64,000 bases of DNA from Bacillota bacterium (GTDB lineage Bacteria; Bacillota; Clostridia; Christensenellales; CAG-138). The stretch covers positions 82,160 to 146,159 of the forward strand of contig JAEYCM010000012.1 in NCBI GenBank assembly GCA_023455425.1, in the 5' to 3' direction. The translations under genes were made by a program, and so were the position numbers. The notes beneath the pieces were generated by a model. It was not told the origin of the DNA. It did not search any database and worked only from the letters and a program-made list of their open reading frames with translations. Numbering within the stretch: position 1 is the stretch's first letter; every line of letters begins with the position of its first letter. Below are positions 43,957-53,419 of the stretch, one piece after another.

Positions 43957-44634
43957 CTACTGCATCATGCACCTTGCCAACTCCAGCCCCGGCTGTTGCT
44001 CGGTTGTATTTGACAGAAATTGAAATTCGAAGCGAATGTCGTCACCGGGGCGCTCGCTTACAAACAGGTGCAGGAAGTCATCATCACACAACTCCTGAAT
44101 CAAAGGAATATAGTCGGGCTTGGTCCCGAAAAACACATCGCCGATTCGAACCGCACCGTTGGGATGCACAAAGTTTTTAGGCTTTGGGTCAATGCTGAAA
44201 TAAGTCATCATAGAGGGAATACCCAGTTCATCAGGAAACAGGCACCGGCAGCGCAGCGCTCTGCCCTTGGTATCCTTGCGGACAGAGCTGAGCTCAAAAA
44301 ACTTCTGGTTATACTTTTTCAGCGCTGCCTTTTCCTGTTCCAGATCGGAAGCATAGTTTTCCAAATGCATTCCGCAGCAGCCGGAGGGATAATTGTCCCA
44401 GAAGTCCATCCGGTCGGCCATCTTGCGGCTGCCAAGCAACCGAAGCATCCTTTTGGCAATGCCCGGCATCCCTGTTGACCCCAAAAGTTCCAGATAAGGG
44501 CCTTGGGAAAAGTAAATAACCGCATTATATGGATTCTTGGTCCTTCCATATTCCACCGTAAAGCCCTGTTTGCGGAACTCCTCAACCGCCTCATGCAAAT
44601 CATTTACTTTGTATATGATGTGGCTTACCTTCAT
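43957..44634 (-). CDS. VOC (glyoxalase-like) family protein
   Basis: A 225-residue protein of the vicinal-oxygen-chelate fold, Glyoxalase_3-like. It opens with MKVSHIIYKVNDL, as VOC domains do, with a His at position 5. A second module has a conserved Glu/His pattern near FVHPNGAVRIGDVFFG. VOC proteins bind a metal and act as lyases, dioxygenases or small-molecule binding proteins, so its substrate cannot be named. It is placed between a 24-codon peptide gene and a MATE exporter, with Shine-Dalgarno aggagg. Confidence 0.8.
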   Translation of the reverse strand: MKVSHIIYKVNDLHEAVEEFRKQGFTVEYGRTKNPYNAVIYFSQGPYLELLGSTGMPGIAKRMLRLLGSRKMADRMDFWDNYPSGCCGMHLENYASDLEQEKAALKKYNQKFFELSSVRKDTKGRALRCRCLFPDELGIPSMMTYFSIDPKPKNFVHPNGAVRIGDVFFGTKPDYIPLIQELCDDDFLHLFVSERPGDDIRFEFQFLSNTTEQQPGLELARCMMQ

Positions 44635-44652
44635 GCATTTCCTCCTGACTTC

Positions 44653-44727
44653 TTACGTTGACAGAGATTGTTGCCAGCCACTGGTTGTGGAGCAACCAGC
44701 AATATTGAGCATGTAATCCATGCTCAT
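44653..44727 (-). CDS. 24-codon peptide gene in the transport operon
   Basis: A short frame with a strong Shine-Dalgarno (taggaggaaat) 6 nt before ATG 44727, between the substrate-binding protein and the VOC gene. The peptide is mostly polar, with a single Cys12 in AGCSTTSGW. It shows no signal peptide or TM segment, though IAGC resembles a lipobox. Alternatives are a leader peptide coupling VOC translation, or a signal or ligand precursor. Translation is likely from the ribosome-binding site but unproven. Confidence 0.5.
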   Translation of the reverse strand: MSMDYMLNIAGCSTTSGWQQSLST

Positions 44728-44749
44728 GCGGATTTCCTCCTATTTCCGG

Positions 44750-46408
44750 TTATTTCAGATTGATCGCCGCAACGTCCACACGGTTTGAGATATCGTTAAA
44801 GGTGTAGGACGCAATGACATTCTCGTTATACACGGCATATTCGTTCGCATAATCAATGGGTATGATTACGGAACTCTTGTTTGCACAATCAATGGCTTCG
44901 GCATAAATTCGTTCAATGGCCGAGGCGTCGTCGGTGGCATAAATGCCGGAAATCAGAGCCTTAGCTTCGTCTATATCCATTGCTGCAAGAGCCTTGGCCA
45001 CCTGCGGGTCGGTTGAGTAGATGCCGCTGGGGTCGGTATAATCAAGGGAGGGGTACATGTTGGACACAAAGGTATAGGGGTCATATGGCACCCAGTAGCT
45101 GATATAGCAGGTCATTTCATAATTTCCATCCGTGAAGATATCCTGCATATAGGCCATCAGGTCGATGGGGTTCGTGGTAATTTCGATACCGAGCTTTTGC
45201 ATATAGCTTTGGACGGCGAGGATGGTCTTGTCGTATTCGCCGGTGGAGGGATAGGTGATTTTGAACGAAAGCTTCTGTCCATTCATCTCGCGGTATCCGT
45301 CGCCGTCGGAATCGAGATAGCCCGCCGCATCGAGCATGGACTTAGCGGCATCCGGGTTATACGAGGGCGTGACCGCACTCACACTGCCGCAATAAGGAAG
45401 CCTGTTGGACAAAACGGAGGTTGCGACAGTTTTCAGACCGCTATGAAGCTTCTCAACAATGGCTTCCTTATCAATGCCCATCTGGATAGCCGTACGGATG
45501 TTCAAATCATCAAAGGGGGCTATTTCGCTGTTCAGCGCGATGAATTCGGTGGCGCAGGGCATGTCGGATAAAGCGCCGCTAAAACCATCCCGGGAGGATA
45601 GCTCCATGTAGGAGGCCGCATCAAGCGTGGCTGACCCCATGATAAAATCCACCTCGCCCGCCTGCATGGCGGCAACTTTGGAGTCGGGGATGATCTTTAC
45701 GGTAAAGGAATCCACATCCGGCTTCTCACCCCAGTAATGAGGATTCCGCACAAATACATACTCCGTTGCGGTCTCATTGACGCTTTCAAACATATATGGG
45801 CCTGTGCCGGCCGAGTTATTCATGAGATAATCCGTGTTGAGCGATCCGTCTTCATGAAAGGCGGCGGCGGACATAATACCGCGCGGGTGAACCATTGTAA
45901 GGTCTTTCAGTACACCAAAATAACGCTTGCTCAGGTGAAAGGAAACCGTGAATTCGGAATCTGCCGTAATCTCTGTGGTGTATACATCGAGCAATCCGTA
46001 ATTGGGACTGCCGCCGAGGTACGGGCGCATATTATCGTAATAGAGTTTGACAGACGCGGCATTAAATGCCGTGCCGTCGGAAAATTTTACGTCGTTGCGC
46101 AGATGAAAGGTGTAGGTAAGACCGTCATCGGAAACCTTCCAGTCCGTTGCGAGAGATGGAACGAATTCTCCATCCTTTTGCTCAACCAAGGTGTCATACC
46201 AGTTTGTTGCGTAAAAGGTGCATTCATAGGACATTGCCGAAGCGGCAAAGCCCGCTGCGAAATTGGCGTTCTGTGCAATGGTGAGAGACTTTTTGCCGAC
46301 TGCATCCGCAAGGGGCTTGCCTGCCGTGTCTGTGGCATTGCTCCCGCAGCCCGCAAGCAGGGCAAGGCAGATTAGAGCAGAGAATATTAAGGATAGTGCT
46401 TTCTTCAT
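44750..46408 (-). CDS. Opp/Nik-type substrate-binding lipoprotein (SBP family 5)
   Basis: A 552-residue extracellular solute-binding protein. The lipoprotein signal peptide ends in ALLAGC. The family 5 pattern follows (YDTLVEQKDGEFVPSLATDW and FHLRNDVKFSDG). Members bind peptides, nickel or metal-chelate complexes. I start it at the third codon of the longest frame (46408), which has ggag 7 nt upstream; the ATG two codons earlier overlaps the stop of the preceding ATPase gene. It is the binding component for the four Opp-type genes just upstream. Confidence 0.9.
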   Translation of the reverse strand: MKKALSLIFSALICLALLAGCGSNATDTAGKPLADAVGKKSLTIAQNANFAAGFAASAMSYECTFYATNWYDTLVEQKDGEFVPSLATDWKVSDDGLTYTFHLRNDVKFSDGTAFNAASVKLYYDNMRPYLGGSPNYGLLDVYTTEITADSEFTVSFHLSKRYFGVLKDLTMVHPRGIMSAAAFHEDGSLNTDYLMNNSAGTGPYMFESVNETATEYVFVRNPHYWGEKPDVDSFTVKIIPDSKVAAMQAGEVDFIMGSATLDAASYMELSSRDGFSGALSDMPCATEFIALNSEIAPFDDLNIRTAIQMGIDKEAIVEKLHSGLKTVATSVLSNRLPYCGSVSAVTPSYNPDAAKSMLDAAGYLDSDGDGYREMNGQKLSFKITYPSTGEYDKTILAVQSYMQKLGIEITTNPIDLMAYMQDIFTDGNYEMTCYISYWVPYDPYTFVSNMYPSLDYTDPSGIYSTDPQVAKALAAMDIDEAKALISGIYATDDASAIERIYAEAIDCANKSSVIIPIDYANEYAVYNENVIASYTFNDISNRVDVAAINLK

Positions 46409-46410
46409 GG

Positions 46411-47214
46411 TCATTCTCCTTTGATTTGAATGGTATGTAAAGCTTGTCTTTTTGACAGCAAAGCTTTCACGAGTTCATTTGCATACGGCGATTTGAAATC
46501 AGCGAACGCCTTTGGCGATTCTACCGTTTCTATGATTTGGCCGTCTTTCATCACATGGATGACATCAGCCATATACATCGCCGTATCGAGGTCGTGGGTA
46601 ATGATCAGATAGCTGATTTTCAGTTTCTGCTTCAGCTCCCGCAAGAGGTCAAGTATCTGCTTTCTCAGCGTCATATCAAGCCCGCTGAAGGATTCGTCAA
46701 ACAGGATGTATTTCGGCCGGGCCGCCAACGCGCGGGCGATGCATATGCGTTTTTGCTGGCCGCCGGACATCTCGCCCGGGCGCTTTCGCATGAAATCCCC
46801 TGATATATTTACCATGTCGAGAAGCTCTCTCTTTCGGGATTCACGCGTATCCGCAGGCATAGCGCAGAGCAGTTTCAGCGGCTCGTCTAAAATAGCCGAT
46901 ACCGTCTGGCGGGGATCGAGAGAACTCTCGGCATCCTGCATGACAAGCTGTACAACGCCGCGCAGGGGGCGAAGCGCATCTCTTCTGCGGCTGGAAACCA
47001 GCGTTTCATCCAAATACACAGTGCCGGATGTGGGCTTTTCAATGTAGGACAGCATCCTGGCAAGCGTGCTTTTTCCGCTGCCGGATTCTCCAACGAGAAC
47101 GCAGACGCATTCCTCTGCGATTTCGATGGAAACATTCGATACCGCTTCAAAGACGCGCTTTTCTTTCGTCCCGGATATCCTGAACTTTTTTGTAACATCA
47201 ATTGCTTTTAGCAT
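46411..47214 (-). CDS. Opp/Nik-type ABC ATPase (OppF/NikE-like)
   Basis: A 267-residue ATPase with Walker A GESGSGKST, signature MSGGQQKR and Walker B ILFDESFSGLD. It pairs with the OppD-like ATPase, whose gene it overlaps by 7 bp, to power an Opp/Nik-type importer. The substrate is not predictable from the ATPases. Confidence 0.9.
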   Translation of the reverse strand: MLKAIDVTKKFRISGTKEKRVFEAVSNVSIEIAEECVCVLVGESGSGKSTLARMLSYIEKPTSGTVYLDETLVSSRRRDALRPLRGVVQLVMQDAESSLDPRQTVSAILDEPLKLLCAMPADTRESRKRELLDMVNISGDFMRKRPGEMSGGQQKRICIARALAARPKYILFDESFSGLDMTLRKQILDLLRELKQKLKISYLIITHDLDTAMYMADVIHVMKDGQIIETVESPKAFADFKSPYANELVKALLSKRQALHTIQIKGE

Positions 47215-48005
47215 GAGATCCCCTCCGCCGACTCAAAAAGGATACTCGCTTCTACAAGCCGCTTTGTGTATTCATGCTGCGGCATACAGAACACGGCATG
47301 AATATCGCCACGTTCCACAATTTCGCCGTCCTTCATAACGGCCACAGTGTCGCACAGTTTTGCGGCAACTCCGAAATCGTGGGTGATGACGATGAGCGCC
47401 ATACCCTGCTCGTTCAGCTTTTCCATCTCCTTGATAATCAGGCATTCCGAGGCCGCATCTACGGCGGTCGTAATTTCATCGGCAATAAGAAGTGCCGGAT
47501 TTTGGAGCAGCGTCTGTGCGATCATGACCCTTTGCAGCATCCCGCCGGAAAGTTCATCCGGGTAGCTGTGCAGGATCTTTTCCGCGTCCGGCAAATTGAC
47601 CGATGCAAGGGCGCTGACGAGTCTTTGACGAAACTCTGCTTTTTCCCGTGCGCCGTGCAACGTAAAACCCATGGCAAGCTGCTTTTCCAGCCTTGGGCTG
47701 GGTGCAAAGGCGGTCATGGGATTTTGTGCGATCATGCCGATCTGTGTGCCGCGATAACCACACGTCCGCTCCGTCCCCGGTGCCAATATCTCCTGTCCGC
47801 GCCATCGGATGCTGCCCGTGCAGGCAAAGATCCGGGGGTCCAGCAGCCTCATAATGCATCTGCTGGTCATGGTTTTGCCGCTTCCGGATTCCCCCACAAG
47901 GCCAAGGGTTTCACCCTCGTCTACGGTAAAGCTGATGGAGTTAACCAGCGGTTTCTCTGGGAATCTTGATTTGATGGTCAGGTTCTCAACCTCAAGCATC
48001 GCCAT
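47208..48005 (-). CDS. Opp/Nik-type ABC ATPase (OppD/NikD-like)
   Basis: A 265-residue ATPase with Walker A GESGSGKTM, signature LSGGMLQR and Walker B LLIADEITTAVD. ATG 48005 follows aaaggaggtg and comes right after the stop of the permease gene; a longer frame start inside the permease gene has no such site. It forms a heterodimer with the OppF-like subunit. No C-terminal Fe-S-type cysteine cluster typical of long OppD proteins is visible, which is closer to the NikD type. Confidence 0.9.
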   Translation of the reverse strand: MAMLEVENLTIKSRFPEKPLVNSISFTVDEGETLGLVGESGSGKTMTSRCIMRLLDPRIFACTGSIRWRGQEILAPGTERTCGYRGTQIGMIAQNPMTAFAPSPRLEKQLAMGFTLHGAREKAEFRQRLVSALASVNLPDAEKILHSYPDELSGGMLQRVMIAQTLLQNPALLIADEITTAVDAASECLIIKEMEKLNEQGMALIVITHDFGVAAKLCDTVAVMKDGEIVERGDIHAVFCMPQHEYTKRLVEASILFESAEGISC

Positions 48006-48007
48006 TT

Positions 48008-48826
48008 TCACACCTCCTTTGGCTGGCAGATATCCCGCAGCGCCTCTCCGAACAGATTGAAACCGGCCGCGGCGAACAGGATGCACATACCGGGGTAGAT
48101 GAGAAGCTCTGCATGGCTGAAAATAAATTGCTTTGCATTTACGAACATCGCACCCCATTCGGCCGTGCCTGTGTCAAGCCCCATTCCAAGGAATGCGTAG
48201 CTTGAAATCATAATGATGATCCCCGCCAGACTGGTGCTGAAATAGACAATCAGGTGGGGGAGAATGTTGGGGATGACATGCAGGAAAAGAATGCGCGCCT
48301 CCCCGCAGCCGGACATCCGGCATGTTATGATATAGGGCTTGTTCTTCTCAGCCAGCACAAATGTCCGTATGATTCTTGCCGACCAGACCCACATGGCGAT
48401 GACGATGGAAAGCACGATGCTCGTATGGTTGGATTCAAACGTTCCTACCAAGGTTGCCGCAATCAGGAAGGGCGGAAACGCCATGAAAATATTAGAAACA
48501 ATATCGAATATCTTATCTAGCGCACCACCGGCATAGGCGCACACAGCGGCGATTACGGTGCTGACAATCGCCAGAAACAGCAGTGACGGCAGGGCAAGGG
48601 TCATTGATGCCCTTGCGCCGTGGATCAGGCGCGATAGGATGCAGCGCCCCATTTCGTCTGTACCGAGTGGGTATTGCGTGCTGGGCTTGTCGTAGAGATT
48701 CATAATATTCATTTCGTTCGGATCGTGGGGGGCAAGCGTAGGTGCAAAAAATGCCGCGAACAGCACAAGGGCAATCATCAAAAGGCCGATTACAGCCTGT
48801 GGCTTGTGAAGGATTTTACGAAGCAT
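48008..48826 (-). CDS. Opp/Nik-type ABC permease (OppC/NikC-like)
   Basis: A 272-residue permease with about six TM segments and the family pattern PLGTDEMGRCILSRLIHGAR near residue 52. It overlaps the OppB-like gene by 11 bp. It forms the channel with the OppB-like subunit. Confidence 0.9.
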   Translation of the reverse strand: MLRKILHKPQAVIGLLMIALVLFAAFFAPTLAPHDPNEMNIMNLYDKPSTQYPLGTDEMGRCILSRLIHGARASMTLALPSLLFLAIVSTVIAAVCAYAGGALDKIFDIVSNIFMAFPPFLIAATLVGTFESNHTSIVLSIVIAMWVWSARIIRTFVLAEKNKPYIITCRMSGCGEARILFLHVIPNILPHLIVYFSTSLAGIIIMISSYAFLGMGLDTGTAEWGAMFVNAKQFIFSHAELLIYPGMCILFAAAGFNLFGEALRDICQPKEV

Positions 48827-49760
48827 TCTCGGCCTCCCTTCCTCCCATGCGGGGATTCAGTGCGGCATTCATCAAGTCGGCAATGAAATTCACAATTACA
48901 AAAATAGCGGCAACAAAGAGGACACAGGCGTTTACGGTGATAATATCGCGGGCGTTCAACGCTGTAACAAGCATCGAACCTAAGCCGGGGATTGAAAACA
49001 CGGATTCCACCATCGCGCTGCCCGCAATGGTAAAACCGAAGTTCTGCGCAAACATGGTGACGATCGGCGGCAGAGCATGCCGGGCGACAAGCCTCGCAAT
49101 CCTTCGTTCCGGCACACCGCGGGCCCTGGCATAGGAGACAAAGTCACAGCTATAGCCGCCAAGAAGCGATGAGCGGAACACGCGAATACTCCCCGCCGCA
49201 GTGGGAAGGGCAAGCGCAAGCGCGGGCAGAATAAAGTCCTTCAATGTTCCCGCACTGACTACGCTGAAAATGGGGATGTTCACAGCAAAGGTCATCAGCA
49301 GCAGAAAGCCCGCCCAGTAGTTCGGCAGAGACATCCCGATGATGCCAAAGAGATAGATCGTCTTGTCAGATAGTCCGCCTTTCCTGCTCGCAGACAATAC
49401 GCCAAGGGGGACGGTAATCACGGCGGAAAACAAGAGCGCCAGCGAGGTGAGCAGAAAGGTCGGCTTTGCGCAGGAGAGAAGCTCCTTTATAATAGGCTGT
49501 CCCGTATTATAGGAATTGCCGAAGTCACCATGAAGCGCATTCCAAACCCATCGTGCATATTGCTGCACGATGGGTTTATCCATACCAAGCTCGTGGCGCA
49601 CCGATTCAATCTGTTCCGGCGAAGGGCGGGTATATCTGCGCACAGCGAGCGCATGGGCGGCATCTGTCGGAGAAAGACTGCTGAACACAAAAGCCAGAAT
49701 TGTCACGCCAAACAGCACAATGAGAAGTATCGACACACGCCTTAGGATTCTCCCGGTCAT
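48816..49760 (-). CDS. Opp/Nik-type ABC permease (OppB/NikB-like)
   Basis: A 314-residue permease with the usual N-terminal TM segment, a periplasmic-type loop with GMDKPIVQQYARWV, and the EAA-like region near YARARGVPERRIA. ATG 49760 follows ggaggc at good spacing; the longer frame start is inside the upstream ABC gene and lacks a site. It is the first Opp gene and overlaps the end of ABC pair 2. Confidence 0.9.
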   Translation of the reverse strand: MTGRILRRVSILLIVLFGVTILAFVFSSLSPTDAAHALAVRRYTRPSPEQIESVRHELGMDKPIVQQYARWVWNALHGDFGNSYNTGQPIIKELLSCAKPTFLLTSLALLFSAVITVPLGVLSASRKGGLSDKTIYLFGIIGMSLPNYWAGFLLLMTFAVNIPIFSVVSAGTLKDFILPALALALPTAAGSIRVFRSSLLGGYSCDFVSYARARGVPERRIARLVARHALPPIVTMFAQNFGFTIAGSAMVESVFSIPGLGSMLVTALNARDIITVNACVLFVAAIFVIVNFIADLMNAALNPRMGGREAENAS

Positions 49761-51532
49761 GCTTTGCCTCCGGCAGCGGCAGTCTTGGTCAGGCCCGGCG
49801 AAGCAAACTGCCAACTTTCCGCCTGCTGTCTTTCCATAACAAAGCGGGAATAGATACCCTCCTGGGCCATCAATTCATCATGCTGACCCTGTTGGACAAT
49901 CCGGCCTCCGTCGAGCACGATGATCTTGTCCGCGTTTTTGATGGTTTTCATTCGGTGGGCAATCATGATGACGGTCTTGTTGCGGGTAAGCGATGAGATC
50001 GCGTCTGCAAGCAGATTTTCATTTTCGGGGTCCACATTTGCGGTGGCTTCATCCAAAATAATGATGGGTGCGTTCTTCAAAATAGCGCGGGCGATGGAAA
50101 TGCGCTGCTTTTCTCCGCCCGACACCGTTGCGCCGCCTTCTCCCAGTACAGTATCGTAGCCCTCCGGCAACGCGGCGATAAAATCATGGCAGCAGGCCTG
50201 TTTGGCCGCTTCAGCCACCTCACTGCGCGTAGCGTCGGGCTTGCCGAATTTAATGTTGTTTTCAATGGTGTCGTTGAACAGATAAACGTTCTGAAACACC
50301 ATACTGAAATTCTTCAGCAGGCTGTCAAGCGAATATTCCCGCACATCGTGCCCGCCAAGCATGATACTGCCGGAATCCACATCCCAGAAGCGGGCCATGA
50401 GATTGCAGAGTGTGGTCTTTCCATTGCCGGACGCGCCTACGATTGCCGTTGTGGTGTTTTGCGGTATCGTCAGAGACACATCTTTTATAATTTGCGTGTC
50501 GCCGTAGCCGAAGCAGACATTTTTAAGCTTGATCTCAAAACTGCTCGGGCTTAACTCCGCTCCGTCAACATCCATAGAGGGGCTTTTGCTCACGGCCTCT
50601 ACACGGTCTATAGAAGCAATGATAAAAGGCATCATCACGAACATCTTCCCGGCGGACAGCAACAAATTGAACATCATGTAGGCGCTCATAATGATCATCA
50701 GGCTGACCGAAAGTGCAAGCTGTCCTGACAAAAACAATGCGATTGTAACAAACACTACGGCTACGGCCGCAATGTGTAAGACCGCACTCTCCGCCGCGGT
50801 ATATGGTATTGCCAAGCGCTCGACTTTCAAATTCTCGCGCTCGGTTTCGTTGATGGTCCGTTCTAAATGGCTGCTTGCATCTTTCATTAAGTGAAAGGCC
50901 TTGACAACGCCCATTCCCTGTATATACTCCAGCACTGCATCTACCAGCTTTGCCTGGGCGGCAAGGCGTATGGGGGATGCCGTCTCTGACTTTTTCAAAA
51001 GAGCGCCGTTTAGCAAAATGAAAATCAATGTGCCAAGTAAGATGATGATACCCACCCACAGGTTGAACACACACATACAAAGTGCGAGTACGATTGTGTG
51101 AATCACGCCGTTGAGCGTTCTGACAATGACGGCCATGGCCATGGCCTGCAAATCATCCATAGTCGTGGTTGCAACAGCCGTGATATTGCCAAGGCTGTGC
51201 CCGCCGAAAAAGCCCATGGGCATATATTTTAGCCGCTCGCCAATCTCAATGCGTTTGTCCCCGCAGGTCCGGTAGCTGGCAATGCCTTCTTTCGTATGGA
51301 TCGACTGCCTGCATACAATCGATCCAATGAGCCTCACCAGCATAATTCCGAAAGCCGCAAATGCCCAAATCGGGCGCGGGGAATCCGAAAGCACCGATGC
51401 AAGCATCACCATGATGGCAGGGAACTGAAGCGACAGCAATATGCTGTTTAATATCTCAAGCATAATTGCTTTTTTCCATTCCCTTTTATAGCGGGCGGAA
51501 AAGATAAAAAACTTTTTGTAGGCTTTTATCAT
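49757..51532 (-). CDS. ABC transporter, fused permease-ATPase (pair 2, second gene)
   Basis: A 591-residue half-transporter: a six-TM domain (about 20-300), then an ATPase domain with Walker A GASGNGKTT, signature VSGGEKQR and Walker B IILDEATANVD. ATG 51532 follows aaaggagg and starts just after the stop of the partner gene. The longer frame is a read-back into the partner gene. It overlaps the OppB-like start by 4 bp, which ties it to the importer operon. Confidence 0.88.
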   Translation of the reverse strand: MIKAYKKFFIFSARYKREWKKAIMLEILNSILLSLQFPAIMVMLASVLSDSPRPIWAFAAFGIMLVRLIGSIVCRQSIHTKEGIASYRTCGDKRIEIGERLKYMPMGFFGGHSLGNITAVATTTMDDLQAMAMAVIVRTLNGVIHTIVLALCMCVFNLWVGIIILLGTLIFILLNGALLKKSETASPIRLAAQAKLVDAVLEYIQGMGVVKAFHLMKDASSHLERTINETERENLKVERLAIPYTAAESAVLHIAAVAVVFVTIALFLSGQLALSVSLMIIMSAYMMFNLLLSAGKMFVMMPFIIASIDRVEAVSKSPSMDVDGAELSPSSFEIKLKNVCFGYGDTQIIKDVSLTIPQNTTTAIVGASGNGKTTLCNLMARFWDVDSGSIMLGGHDVREYSLDSLLKNFSMVFQNVYLFNDTIENNIKFGKPDATRSEVAEAAKQACCHDFIAALPEGYDTVLGEGGATVSGGEKQRISIARAILKNAPIIILDEATANVDPENENLLADAISSLTRNKTVIMIAHRMKTIKNADKIIVLDGGRIVQQGQHDELMAQEGIYSRFVMERQQAESWQFASPGLTKTAAAGGKA

Positions 51533-51533
51533 C

Positions 51534-53282
51534 TTAGCAAACCTCCTTTGGTCCGATGTGCGCGTTCCACATCGAGCGGTAGTGCGCACAGCTTTTAAGA
51601 AGCTCGTCATGGCGTTCTGCGGCTAAAACGCCGCCCTGATCCACAACGACGATCTGTTCAAAATTGGTTATTGTTGACAGGCGATGAGCAATCACGATAA
51701 GCGTCTTGCCCTTTGTCAAGTTGCCGATGGCCTTTTGGATGACAGCTTCGTTTTCGGGGTCGGTGTAGGAAGTCGCTTCGTCCAGTATGACGATCGGCGC
51801 ATTTTTCATCATGGCGCGGGCGATGGTGATCCGCTGCCGCTCTCCGCCTGAGAGCTCTCCACCCGCGCCGCCGCAGATCGTCTCGTATCCGTTTGGCAGC
51901 GACATGATGAACGCGTGGCAGCCTGAGGCTTTTGCAGCCTCCTCAACCTGCTTGTCCGTCGCCCCCGGACGGCCCATGCGAATGTTGTTGCGAACAGTAT
52001 CATTAAAGAGGTAGTTATCTTGCGAGACATAGGAAACGATGTCTGCAAGCTGTTCCATCGGGATTTTACGAATGTCAACGCCGCCGATTTGTACGCTGCC
52101 GGAGGTTACATCCCATAGCGAGGCAATCAGCCTCGCAATTGTGGACTTGCCGCTGCCGGACGCGCCCACCAGTGCAGTCGTCTCACCTTCTTTGATTTCC
52201 AGACTGACATCGTGCAAGACTTCCTTTTCACCGTATCCAAAGCATACGTTTTTGAGGGAAATGTCAAAGTATTCGATTTTCGCCGGAAGCTCCGGGCGAT
52301 GCATTTCCTCCGCGTCGAGAATTGCGCCGAACTCATTCATCATCGTTCCGATTTTTGCCACGTCATCCGTCAGAAAGACCGCCGCCGCCAAAGGCTCAAT
52401 GATACCGAGGGAGAGCATGACGCAAATGATTAACTCAGAAGTGGATAGGCTGCCACCGGCGTGGCATAAGATTCCAACCGGAAGAACAAATAGAAGCACG
52501 GCAGGCATCAGGCACATCATGACTGCGCTATAGCTCTGTGTCGATTTCGCCCAGTCTAGAATGGTGTCTGTATTGCGGCGCACAGCGTCGGAGAACTTTT
52601 TATAAGAGTCTTCCGATTGGTTGAATGCCTTGATCACTTCGATGCCGTTGATGTATTCCACAGTCGTCGCGCTCATGTGTTTTCCGGCGGCTACAACTTC
52701 GCCGTATCGCTTGGGATAGGTGCGCATCATCATCAGATAGCAAAGTATGGCGAGAGCAAAAACAGCCAGTGCCGATAAGGCCATGCGCCAGTCGAGAACA
52801 AACAGATATGCGACAATAACCAATGGAACAAGAAGATCGGCTGACAATTCTGGAATCATATGTGCCAGAGGTATTTCGAGCTGCTCAACTCGCTCCACGA
52901 CGCTGCTTTTCAGTTGCCCGGAGGGACTTTGCAGCACAAACCCCATCGGCAGGCGTGCAAACTTTGCACAGAGGGTCCGCCGCACCGTACTGAGAACCGA
53001 AAAAGTTGCTTCGTGGGAGGTGCTGGTAGAAAGCGAAGCTGTTACGGATTTTATGATAAAACTTACGGCGGCCACCCCGCACCACAGCGCATAAAAACCG
53101 ATGTCCCGGTTTCCGTCAATGAGCGCCACAATCATGTTCGCAGCGATAAAGTATGGAAAAACGCCGCAGACAACACCTGTAACCGCAAGGATGACTGATT
53201 TTATAAACCCTCTTTTGTGGGGCGCGGCAAAGTGCATCAGCCGTGCGAATGGCGAGATTGATTTCATGTTCTCTTTACCCAT
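51534..53282 (-). CDS. ABC transporter, fused permease-ATPase (pair 2, first gene)
   Basis: A 582-residue half-transporter, with a TM domain (about 20-310), then Walker A GASGSGKST, signature LSGGERQR and Walker B VILDEATSYTD, again with a changed end of the D-loop as in pair 1. ATG 53282 follows aaaaggag. It is the first gene of a ten-gene operon reaching to the MATE gene. It is preceded by a promoter and the GTTAG-N6-CTAAC operator. Confidence 0.88.
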   Translation of the reverse strand: MGKENMKSISPFARLMHFAAPHKRGFIKSVILAVTGVVCGVFPYFIAANMIVALIDGNRDIGFYALWCGVAAVSFIIKSVTASLSTSTSHEATFSVLSTVRRTLCAKFARLPMGFVLQSPSGQLKSSVVERVEQLEIPLAHMIPELSADLLVPLVIVAYLFVLDWRMALSALAVFALAILCYLMMMRTYPKRYGEVVAAGKHMSATTVEYINGIEVIKAFNQSEDSYKKFSDAVRRNTDTILDWAKSTQSYSAVMMCLMPAVLLFVLPVGILCHAGGSLSTSELIICVMLSLGIIEPLAAAVFLTDDVAKIGTMMNEFGAILDAEEMHRPELPAKIEYFDISLKNVCFGYGEKEVLHDVSLEIKEGETTALVGASGSGKSTIARLIASLWDVTSGSVQIGGVDIRKIPMEQLADIVSYVSQDNYLFNDTVRNNIRMGRPGATDKQVEEAAKASGCHAFIMSLPNGYETICGGAGGELSGGERQRITIARAMMKNAPIVILDEATSYTDPENEAVIQKAIGNLTKGKTLIVIAHRLSTITNFEQIVVVDQGGVLAAERHDELLKSCAHYRSMWNAHIGPKEVC

Positions 53283-53297
53283 TGGTTTCGTCTCCTT

Positions 53298-53354
53298 TTG
53301 GTTAGATAAGACTAACCAATGATCTTTTATATACGCAAGCGTCGGTGCCGTCAG
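53298..53354 (-). promoter_or_regulatory. Promoter and shared operator of the ABC-Opp-MATE operon
   Basis: On the minus strand CTGACG (53349-53354) and TATAAA (53326-53331) are 17 bp apart. Six bases after the -10 comes TTGGTTAG-N6-CTAACCAA (53298-53319), the GTTAG-N6-CTAAC repeat with longer arms. A repressor bound here would block transcription start. Confidence 0.75.
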
Positions 53355-53374
53355 CGCAGCAGATGCTTGCGTAT
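53331..53374. repeat. Inverted repeat around the ABC-Opp promoter
   Basis: Perfect 10-bp arms ATACGCAAGC (53331-53340) and GCTTGCGTAT (53365-53374) flank the -35 box. On the + strand a T-run follows, as in a terminator, but no + strand gene leads into it. It may be a second operator. Confidence 0.5.
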
Positions 53375-53419
53375 GTTTTTCCGGTTTATATTTCGGTCAA
53401 AGGGATCTATGCTTGTCTG

